Shown: positions 1 to 4,548 of the stretch, piece by piece
Layout of the letters: each line of letters opens with the position of its first letter
Position numbering within the stretch: the stretch's first letter is position 1
Assembly: GCA_024639205.1 (NCBI GenBank)
Contig: JAHEIV010000215.1
Span: 1-5,680, forward strand
Length of the DNA: 5,680 bases
Reading direction: 5' to 3'
Origin: Deltaproteobacteria bacterium
Lineage (GTDB): Bacteria; Desulfobacterota; Desulfobacteria; Desulfobacterales; SG8-13
Translations under genes and position numbers: made by a program
The notes under the pieces: generated by a model
What the model saw: only the letters and a program-made list of their open reading frames with translations
Told to the model about the DNA's origin: nothing
Database searches by the model: none

Positions 1-1
1 T

Positions 2-40
2 TCCATGCAGGCGTTGATGCTTGCAGAGCGCGTGAATTAA
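2..40 (+). CDS. C-terminal tail of an upstream gene (partial, product unknown)
   Basis: The window opens inside a reading frame that gives SMQALMLAERVN and stops at TAA 38-40. The fragment is too short for a family assignment. The reason to treat it as a real gene end is context: a convincing + strand intrinsic terminator starts 27 bases after the stop, at the usual distance. A second frame is also open from base 1 to about base 201, but it would run straight through that terminator and resembles nothing known. The third frame closes at 15-17 and cannot be excluded as the true gene end. Confidence 0.35.
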   Translation, partial: SMQALMLAERVN

Positions 41-67
41 ACCGTATTCCGACAGGCGCGACCCTTT

Positions 68-98
68 GGGGTGATTACGCTTGTTTTCACCCTTTTTT
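68..98 (+). terminator. Rho-independent terminator of the upstream gene
   Basis: GGGTGA (69-74) pairs perfectly with TCACCC (87-92) around a 12-base loop, with a possible extra G-U pair (68/93). It is followed at once by six T residues (93-98). A mini-stem (77-78 with 83-84) can form inside the loop. There is no T tract on the other side, so it would work in the + direction only. It insulates the radical SAM gene from whatever lies to the left. Confidence 0.7.
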
Positions 99-270
99 AA
101 AACGGTATTTCCGCTGTTCCCGGGTTATCTGTTCGACCGGCAATGGATGCCGGGGAGACGCCGTGCCCAATTTCAGGATGCATAAACCAGCGCAGCGTTG
201 ATGGTTCTGTTTCCTATGTGCTAAAAAACCGACGGATTCGTCAACTGTTTTTCCGCGAAATCGTTCGAAA

Positions 271-276
271 TATAAA
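271..276 (+). promoter_or_regulatory. Possible -10 box of the radical SAM gene promoter
   Basis: TATAAA lies in an AT-rich patch after a terminator and before the gene. No good -35 box sits 16-18 bases upstream (the bases there are a T run), so this is weak. If used, transcription would start near 283, too close for translation from the ATG at 286 with a normal leader. That favours the downstream start at 382. Confidence 0.25.
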
Positions 277-347
277 AGATTCAAGATGTTGGCTGACCCG
301 GAGCACAAAACCCCCTTGAACTCCACCACCGAAATTCTTATACACGT

Positions 348-353
348 AGGAGA
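348..353 (+). promoter_or_regulatory. Shine-Dalgarno-like AGGAGA before the radical SAM gene
   Basis: AGGAGA is the best ribosome-binding sequence in this leader, but it is 28 bases from the ATG at 382, longer than usual. At the ideal 7-base spacing the in-frame codon is ATT (361-363), which is a very rare initiator. Either the ATG at 382 uses the weaker purine run just before it (368-377), or the start is non-standard. Confidence 0.3.
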
Positions 354-381
354 CTTTTCGATTTTTAGAAAGAAAGCGGCC

Positions 382-1425
382 ATGTTCAACCCACAGCGCA
401 AATACAAAATTCACTGGGAGATTACCGACCTTTGCAATCTCAGGTGCCCGATGTGCCCGCGCACCGATATCCAAAACCGCTGCCGGCCGGTAAATGAGAT
501 CCAGCACACCCAGTTTTTTCTACAGGATGTCAAGGAGTTGCTGCCCGGCGCGTTTTTAAAACAGGTGCAGCGGATCGATTTTTGCGGCAACTTCGGTGAT
601 CCTTGTATGGCCAAGGATTTTTACGACATCTGCGAGCTGCTGATGGTCCGTCACAATGTCACCGTCATGGTATCCACCAACGGCTCCATGCGCCGGCCCA
701 AGTGGTGGGCAAGACTCGGCCGGCTTTTTGCCGGCACGAAAAGCTGGCTCGAATTCCACGTGGACGGCCTGGCCGACACCAATCACCTGTATCGCATCGG
801 CGCCAAATGGGACAACATCGAAGCCAACGCCGCGGCTTTTATCGGCGCCGGCGCCAGGGCGGACTGGCACTTCATCGTGTTCAGGCACAATCAACACCAA
901 CTGCAGCAGGCGCGCGAGATCGCCCGCCGGATGGGCTTTGGCGTCTTTGTGCCCACCGATACCGGCCGCTTTCCGGACGGTGGGCGGTTTGCGTACATGC
1001 ATCCGGACGGTGATTGGCGCGCCCTGGAGAAGGCGACGGTCGCTGTCCAGGACGGGCTTGCGGCCACCGAGGCTGCCGACCCAACGGCACCCCGGTCTGT
1101 TGAAGCAGCGAATGCAACAGACATCATCGTGTGCAAATCGGCCGATAAAAACCGGTTTTTCATCGATGCCGCCGGCTACGTAGCGCCCTGCTGCTGGATT
1201 TCCAATCGCGACCCGAAGCGACCCGGGGACATGCTCCGGGCGGTGGCCGCCGTTGGAAAGGACCCCGAGCGGTTCAACCTGCGCAGCCGGCCCATCGAAG
1301 AAATCCTGGGCGACGAGCTCTTTTTAAAAGGGTTTCCCGATCTGTGGGAAGCCGACGAGCTGGTCACCTGCCGCAAAAAATGCGGGCGGCGCCACCGGAA
1401 TGTCAAAATCAAATTAAAGCTGTAA
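382..1425 (+). CDS. Radical SAM protein with SPASM-like C-terminal domain
   Basis: This is a predicted cytoplasmic iron-sulfur enzyme of 347 residues that cleaves S-adenosylmethionine to start radical chemistry; the substrate is unknown. The SAM-cluster motif CNLRCPMC lies at residues 18-25 (Cys18, 22, 25), inside the typical context HWEITDLCNLRC. A glycine-containing FCGNFGDP at 68-75 occupies the usual SAM-contact strand, and STNG at 98-101 is also typical. The C-terminus has Cys251, then 13 residues, Gly265, 4 residues, Cys270. This matches the SPASM consensus C-x9-15-G-x4-C and is followed by Cys271, Cys330 and Cys334, which could hold an auxiliary [4Fe-4S] cluster. SPASM proteins modify peptides, proteins or sugars; no precursor peptide is visible nearby. 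The ATG at 382 is preferred because it starts just before the conserved core; the ATG at 286 would add 32 low-complexity-free but unrecognised residues. The gene converges with the GSCFA gene. Confidence 0.88.
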   Translation: MFNPQRKYKIHWEITDLCNLRCPMCPRTDIQNRCRPVNEIQHTQFFLQDVKELLPGAFLKQVQRIDFCGNFGDPCMAKDFYDICELLMVRHNVTVMVSTNGSMRRPKWWARLGRLFAGTKSWLEFHVDGLADTNHLYRIGAKWDNIEANAAAFIGAGARADWHFIVFRHNQHQLQQAREIARRMGFGVFVPTDTGRFPDGGRFAYMHPDGDWRALEKATVAVQDGLAATEAADPTAPRSVEAANATDIIVCKSADKNRFFIDAAGYVAPCCWISNRDPKRPGDMLRAVAAVGKDPERFNLRSRPIEEILGDELFLKGFPDLWEADELVTCRKKCGRRHRNVKIKLKL

Positions 1426-1448
1426 TGACGGTCAGTCGTCGAGTTTTT
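1426..1448 (+). terminator. Weak possible terminator after the radical SAM gene
   Basis: GACGG (1427-1431) can pair with TCGTC (1436-1440), including one G-U pair, around a TCAG loop. GAG and then five T residues (1444-1448) follow. The stem is short and probably marginal. It lies over the stop codon of the convergent GSCFA gene. Without it, transcripts of the two genes would run into each other. Confidence 0.25.
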
Positions 1449-2400
1449 CACCCGGTGCGAAAATCCGGAAAAACTGGCGCATGATGAAACGGACCGTGAG
1501 CTTGTTGACGTGATAGTTTTCCCTTCCGTCCGCCAGCCAGCTTTGGCCCGTAATCGGCATGTAGATGGTGGCCATCTCGAAAGAGGGGAAATAAAAGACG
1601 TTGTCATGCCGGGCCGCGAACTCGTCGGCCGCCGCCCGCAAGGTCGATTTGGAATTGCAGCTGGCGCTGATCACGTCGAGGTCATCGCGAAACGTTGCCC
1701 ACAGGTGCACCGGGGAAACGGTGACGATGATCCGGCAATTCGGGTTTGCGCGGGCCATGATGGCGTGCATTCGCTCCAGGTTCTGCAGGTTCTCTTCGTA
1801 GCGGCTGACCCGGAACCGGTAGCGGGTCATGTCGCCGCCTTCCTTTACGTATGGGCCCGACGGCAGACAGATGACCGAACCGTCCCGGCTGTCCTCCCAG
1901 ATCTCCGTCAATCCCAGGGTGATGATCAGCACTTCGGCTTTTTCAAGGGCCCGACGGGAATACGCCCGGTGCCGCTTGAAATCGGCCTCGGCCTGATCCA
2001 CCGAGTCGTAAAGGATGATTCTGCGGTAGGGATCCTGCACCTCACCGCTTTGGGGGGCGATCCACCAGCGCAGATCGGGCGACCACTGCCCGAAGGTGTA
2101 TTCGAAGATCTGGCGCATGGAAAACGTATTGTAGGAACGCTCCCATGCGGCACTGGCGTGGACGGCGGCCGGGTGGTGCGCCTCTTCGGTGATGTAGTTG
2201 AACTTAAAATAGAGCAGTTTGCGCCGGATCTCGCGTGCGAAACAGCTGCCCATGGAAGCGATCGGCGTGTTGCGGGTGATGGTCAGACCGGTAATTTTCG
2301 GGAAACGATAGGTGCCGTCTGCCGGCGGGTTGTCAAAAGACCCCGGCCAGACCTGCCAGTTTTCAAACCGGTGAATCGGGTGGACGTCCGAGCGGGCCAT
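1432..2400 (-). CDS. GSCFA-domain protein (SGNH-hydrolase-like)
   Basis: This 322-residue protein carries the family's name-giving motif, seen here as ASMGSCFAREI (residues 48-58). Further family-like blocks are TLGLTEIW (161-168), TVSPVHL (227-233), NSKSTLRAA (249-257), YFPSFEM (270-276) and a C-terminal D291-G-R-E-N-Y-H297. GSCFA proteins (PF08885) belong to the SGNH/GDSL hydrolase-like group. By analogy Ser52 would be the nucleophile and Asp291/His297 the acid-base pair, an inferred assignment. No signal peptide or membrane segment is seen, so it should act in the cytoplasm. The substrate is unknown; removal or transfer of an acyl group on a glycan is a reasonable guess in this glycosyltransferase setting. 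The ATG at 2400 is supported by a GGAGAG Shine-Dalgarno 6 bases upstream. Length is normal for the family. Its stop codon is 6 bp from that of the convergent radical SAM gene. Confidence 0.88.
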   Translation of the reverse strand: MARSDVHPIHRFENWQVWPGSFDNPPADGTYRFPKITGLTITRNTPIASMGSCFAREIRRKLLYFKFNYITEEAHHPAAVHASAAWERSYNTFSMRQIFEYTFGQWSPDLRWWIAPQSGEVQDPYRRIILYDSVDQAEADFKRHRAYSRRALEKAEVLIITLGLTEIWEDSRDGSVICLPSGPYVKEGGDMTRYRFRVSRYEENLQNLERMHAIMARANPNCRIIVTVSPVHLWATFRDDLDVISASCNSKSTLRAAADEFAARHDNVFYFPSFEMATIYMPITGQSWLADGRENYHVNKLTVRFIMRQFFRIFAPGEKLDD

Positions 2401-2406
2401 GGATTG

Positions 2407-2412
2407 CTCTCC
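2407..2412 (-). promoter_or_regulatory. Ribosome binding site of the GSCFA gene
   Basis: On the - strand this reads GGAGAG, separated from the ATG (2400-2398) by six bases. The spacing is ideal and the site fixes the start codon. Confidence 0.7.
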
Positions 2413-2433
2413 GTTTGATTTTTAATGGCAAAT

Positions 2434-2485
2434 ATTATGCGCGCTAAACCTGCCGGAAATATAGCACACGATCGAATCGGTCGAA
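2434..2485 (-). promoter_or_regulatory. Candidate promoter region of the GSCFA gene
   Basis: Two -10-like boxes occur on the - strand. CATAAT (complement of 2434-2439) would give a leader of about 27 bases. TATATT (complement of 2458-2463) lies 16 bases downstream of TTCGAC (complement of 2480-2485). Neither has a strong -35 box, so which is used cannot be settled by eye. The region is AT-rich relative to its surroundings, as expected upstream of a gene. Confidence 0.3.
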
Positions 2486-2840
2486 ACAGGTTTTGAAACA
2501 CGGTCACAATCGATTGAACCCGCAGATATCGGCAAAAAGAATCTATGACAGCTGTGGATTGTGTCGACGGCAAAAAAAACGGCAACCGGAAAAGGTGATG
2601 CGCAAATGTGTGGTTGCCATGACAAAAGCCTGGCACCGGAAAGCTGTCGGACGGCTCAGCGCTGACAGAACCGGGGCCTGATATATTTTGGACCGGTCTT
2701 TCGGCCCGCAAAATCGGGGCGCGTGGGAGAGCCGCGACCGCAGCAACCAACTGAATTTGTATGTAAAAAAAATCACGGCTTGGACTCGAATCCCAACGGA
2801 TATCACGGTCTCTGCTTCCGAGGACAGCAGCGCGCGGTTT
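2486..2840. other. Gene-free part of the divergent intergenic region
   Basis: No convincing gene, RNA family or mobile element is seen. Short frames exist on both strands (for example a TTG-initiated 62-codon frame from 2493) but lack good ribosome sites and family features. Small-scale structure includes the 10-base palindrome CAATCGATTG (2507-2516), a 7-bp stem 2644-2650 with 2662-2668 containing one G-U pair, and the palindrome GACCGGTC (2691-2698). CTGACA (2662-2667) lies 16 bases before TATTTT (2684-2689), a poor extra promoter candidate. Two similar words, GGCAACCGGAAAAGG (from 2580) and GGCACCGGAAAGC (from 2632), recur about 50 bases apart. Confidence 0.4.
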
Positions 2841-2844
2841 CGAT

Positions 2845-2871
2845 TTGACTAACGACCGGTGTTGGTATAAG
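2845..2871 (+). promoter_or_regulatory. Candidate sigma70 promoter for the GT28-like gene
   Basis: TTGACT (2845-2850) and TATAAG (2866-2871) match the -35 and -10 consensus at five of six bases each, with a 15-base spacer that is shorter than the 17-base optimum. It is the best + strand promoter in the interval. If correct, transcription would begin around 2877-2880 and give a leader of roughly 225 bases before the ATG at 3105, covering the inverted repeats described next. Confidence 0.4.
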
Positions 2872-2873
2872 GA

Positions 2874-2936
2874 TGCACTTGTCGCAATCCGATTGTTCTG
2901 GTAGACTGCCCACTTTAGAAAAATCGGACGCGTGCA
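2874..2936 (+). other. Nested inverted repeat (possible RNA stem-loop), leader part 1
   Basis: TCCGATT (2888-2894) pairs perfectly with AATCGGA (2922-2928) around a 27-base loop. Outside it TGCAC (2874-2878) can pair with GTGCA (2932-2936) across an asymmetric internal loop. No T tract follows. The outer arm overlaps the expected transcription start of the candidate promoter, so only the inner stem would be certain in the RNA. Single 7-bp stems can arise by chance in an interval of this length. Confidence 0.3.
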
Positions 2937-2962
2937 GATGAAATTGACTTGCGGCATTCGAC

Positions 2963-3016
2963 AACCGGCCACAGCGCCGGTTGCGAGGACCGCCTGTGGT
3001 CGGTGGAGCGCAACCG
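2963..3016 (+). other. Overlapping, mutually exclusive inverted repeats, leader part 2
   Basis: Three pairings compete for the same bases. (A) AACCGGC (2963-2969) with GCCGGTT (2976-2982), perfect, with a 6-base loop. (B) 2964-2974 with 2994-3004, 11 bp including one G-U pair. (C) CGGTTGCG (2978-2985) with CGCAACCG (3009-3016), perfect, 8 bp. A excludes both B and C. B and C together would form an H-type pseudoknot, although the connecting loops are tight. No known riboswitch class was recognised. The structure lies about 90-140 bases upstream of the GT28-like start codon. Confidence 0.4.
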
Positions 3017-3047
3017 TCTAAGCGAATCACACACAGGTTTACCCGCA

Positions 3048-3088
3048 GGTTCGGCTTACCATGCGAGCCGGATCCGGCAGGAAAGCCG
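3048..3088 (+). other. Hairpins just upstream of the GT28-like start codon, leader part 3
   Basis: Bases 3048-3056 can pair with 3066-3074 (9 bp, two G-U pairs, 9-base loop). Right after, CGGC (3075-3078) pairs with GCCG (3085-3088) and presents AGGAAA, the best Shine-Dalgarno-like word here, in the loop. The word is about 22 bases from the ATG at 3105, too far for normal use. The perfect palindrome GCCGGATCCGGC (3067-3078) overlaps both stems and offers an alternative fold. Confidence 0.3.
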
Positions 3089-3104
3089 CTATCAGCGAAC
3101 GAGT

Positions 3105-4343
3105 ATGCCCCGCACACATACATTCAACATCCTGATGTATTCCCACGACACCTATGGCCTGGGCCATATCCGTCGGACCATGGCCATCGCTTCCCAGTTG
3201 CGGGGACCCAACGTCAACATCCTGATTTTGACGGGTTCGCCCATTGCCGGGCGCTTTGTCTTCCCGGAACAGATCGATTTCGTGCGCATCCCGGGAATGA
3301 TCAAAAAGACCAACGAAGAATACCTGCCGCAGTCGATTAAAATCAACGCCACCCACGCTCTGGAAATCCGTAAAAACATCATCACGGCCACGGCAAAGAC
3401 GTTTCAGCCCGACATGTTCATCGTGGACAAGGAGCCCCTCGGGCTGAAAAAGGAGATTCTGCCGACCCTGCAGTGGTTTCGGCGCTGCCGGCCGGATACC
3501 CGTACGGTCCTGGGTTTGCGTGATATCATGGACGACAGGGAAACGACGCGCAGCGACTGGCGGAAAAAGGGCGTATACGATCTGCTGGATAACCTGTACA
3601 ACGAGATCTGGGTATACGGAAACCGGGATTTGTACGATCCGGTCGAAGAATATGCCATTCCCGAATCGGTCAGCAGCAAAATGATATTCACCGGTTACCT
3701 TTCGCGCAGGGTTCCATCCGTCAGCGCAGTTCAGAAAACACGGAAGGAACAAGGAATTCTAGACGGGGAGAAACTGGTGGTCGTCACCACCGGCGGCGGC
3801 GGTGACGGGTATGAGGTCATGGATGCATACCTGGGGATGCTGGAGAACCTGCCGCGGCCGCTGCCGTTGAAAAACGTGTTAATCACCGGCCCGTTCATGC
3901 CGAAAAGCGCACGCAAGAAAATTTTCAAGCGGGCCAAGAAGCTGAAGGTGCGCACCTTTCACTTTTACCGCAACATGGAAAAACTGCTGGCGGCGGCAGA
4001 CGTCGTGGTGAGCATGGGGGGTTACAACACCATCTGTGAACTGCTGTCTTTTGGAACGGCTTCGGTCATCGTACCGCGGGAAACACCGCGAAAGGAACAG
4101 CTGATTCGCGCGGAAATTCTGCACCGCCAGGGACTGATCGATTATATTCCCTTCAGCCAGTGTACTTCCCGGCAGATGGAGGAGAAAATCTTTCCATTGC
4201 TGGAGAATCCGGCTCCTTACCGGCAAGCCATTTCCGAATTTCCCTTGAACGGCATCGCCACCCTCCGTGAACGCCTTTCCGCCCTGCGCAGCGGCGAATT
4301 TACCCGTGTTTGCGAGCCGATCCTGCTGGCGCAGCGAGTGTAA
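3105..4343 (+). CDS. GT-B glycosyltransferase, GT28/MurG-like (COG4671 type)
   Basis: This 412-residue protein is a predicted glycosyltransferase that would move a sugar from a nucleotide-sugar to an unknown acceptor on the cytoplasmic side. The N-terminal Rossmann domain has MYSHDTYGLGHIRRTMAIA (residues 11-29), the glycine/histidine loop typical of MurG-like and COG4671 enzymes. FIVDKEPLG (105-113) and LGLRDIMDD (136-144) are further family-like blocks. The C-terminal donor-binding domain has TTGGGGDG (228-235), MGGYNT (304-309) and PRETPRKEQLIRAE (324-337), corresponding to the MurG-type nucleotide-sugar site. There is no signal peptide or clear membrane helix. The frame extends upstream to a TTG at 2949, but the ATG at 3105 starts immediately before the conserved core. 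The ribosome site at 3105 is weak. A terminator-like hairpin follows the stop. The sugar and acceptor cannot be read from the sequence. Confidence 0.87.
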   Translation: MPRTHTFNILMYSHDTYGLGHIRRTMAIASQLRGPNVNILILTGSPIAGRFVFPEQIDFVRIPGMIKKTNEEYLPQSIKINATHALEIRKNIITATAKTFQPDMFIVDKEPLGLKKEILPTLQWFRRCRPDTRTVLGLRDIMDDRETTRSDWRKKGVYDLLDNLYNEIWVYGNRDLYDPVEEYAIPESVSSKMIFTGYLSRRVPSVSAVQKTRKEQGILDGEKLVVVTTGGGGDGYEVMDAYLGMLENLPRPLPLKNVLITGPFMPKSARKKIFKRAKKLKVRTFHFYRNMEKLLAAADVVVSMGGYNTICELLSFGTASVIVPRETPRKEQLIRAEILHRQGLIDYIPFSQCTSRQMEEKIFPLLENPAPYRQAISEFPLNGIATLRERLSALRSGEFTRVCEPILLAQRV

Positions 4344-4370
4344 GTTCATCCTTTCCCGCCGATACTCCCT

Positions 4371-4403
4371 ATTGAATGCCACAATGGTATTGCACATTTT
4401 TTT
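4371..4403 (+). terminator. Probable Rho-independent terminator after the GT28-like gene
   Basis: AATGCCA (4375-4381) pairs with TGGTATT (4385-4391), one G-U pair, around a CAA triloop. Skipping a bulged G (4392), TG (4373-4374) pairs with CA (4393-4394). Seven T residues (4397-4403) follow two bases later. It lies 28 bases after the stop codon at 4343. The stem is AT-rich, so termination may be partial. Confidence 0.5.
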
Positions 4404-4424
4404 GCCGGGCGATATCAAGATGGG

Positions 4425-4460
4425 TCGAGCGAAAGCGCCGCCATCGATAGTTCCGCTCGA
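4425..4460. repeat. Perfect 7-bp inverted repeat in the glycosyltransferase gap
   Basis: TCGAGCG (4425-4431) and CGCTCGA (4454-4460) are exact reverse complements around a 22-base loop. A G-U pair (4424/4461) can extend it. No T tract follows in either direction. It could be an operator-like dyad or a chance match. Confidence 0.3.
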
Positions 4461-4506
4461 TAAAAACGGAAATTCAGGGACAAACGCCATCTCTATCCGG
4501 GCCTAA

Positions 4507-4531
4507 CCCGCGGATCTTGTGCAACCGCGGG
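4507..4531 (+). repeat. GC-rich hairpin directly upstream of the GT4 start
   Basis: CCCGCGG (4507-4513) pairs perfectly with CCGCGGG (4525-4531) around an 11-base loop, ending 17 bases before the ATG at 4549. It has no T tract, so it is not a terminator. In RNA it would sit next to the ribosome-binding area and could reduce translation. An in-frame GTG (4519) lies inside the loop. Confidence 0.35.
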
Positions 4532-4548
4532 GCAACCGGGCAAGCGCG

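Larger units (their letters stand above)
99..381. other. Gene-free leader upstream of the radical SAM gene
   Basis: No credible gene is visible in these 283 bases. A short perfect hairpin, CCGGCA (137-142) with TGCCGG (148-153) and a 5-base loop, is present without a T tract, so it is not a terminator. An antisense frame crosses the region but has no family resemblance and ends inside the terminator. A possible -10 box (271-276) and a Shine-Dalgarno-like AGGAGA (348-353) are listed separately. The radical SAM frame stays open upstream of the chosen start, back to an ATG at 286. Confidence 0.5.

Noticed and set aside
1..201. Frame 1 open from the left edge, rich in cysteine
   Set aside because: It reads through the strong terminator at 68-98, and its sequence resembles no known C-terminus; the frame stopping at 38-40 fits better.
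1510..2418. Long + strand open frame (302 codons) opposite the GSCFA gene
   Set aside because: It is fully antisense to a gene with clear family motifs and a good ribosome site. The translated sequence shows no domain features and fits a GC-rich shadow frame.
2493..2681. Possible 62-codon + strand small protein with a CxxC pair
   Set aside because: TTG start, poor ribosome-site spacing, no family resemblance and no strong promoter; too little support.
2778..2806. tRNA T-arm-like word (GGACTCGAATCCC)
   Set aside because: The T stem has a mismatch and no matching acceptor, D or anticodon arms are found upstream, so no tRNA or attachment site can be supported.
2841..2880. Integron attC-like words around GACTAAC and GTTGG
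   Set aside because: They do not fit the RYYYAAC / GTTRRRY core sites, and there is no integrase or cassette structure.
2283..2972. - strand open frame (229 codons) spanning the intergenic region and the GSCFA 5' end
   Set aside because: It overlaps the start of the GSCFA gene in another frame, has no credible ribosome site and no family resemblance.
3067..3088. Resemblance to the SRP RNA core (TCC, tetraloop, GGA)
   Set aside because: The loop is not the expected GGAA-type tetraloop, the flanking internal loops do not match, and the rest of the SRP RNA is absent.
3039..3752. - strand open frame (237 codons) opposite the GT28-like gene
   Set aside because: It is antisense to the conserved N-terminal domain of the glycosyltransferase and has no recognisable motif.
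4267..4506. 79-codon + strand frame overlapping the end of the GT28-like gene
   Set aside because: It overlaps the real gene in another frame, crosses the terminator, and has no ribosome site or family features.
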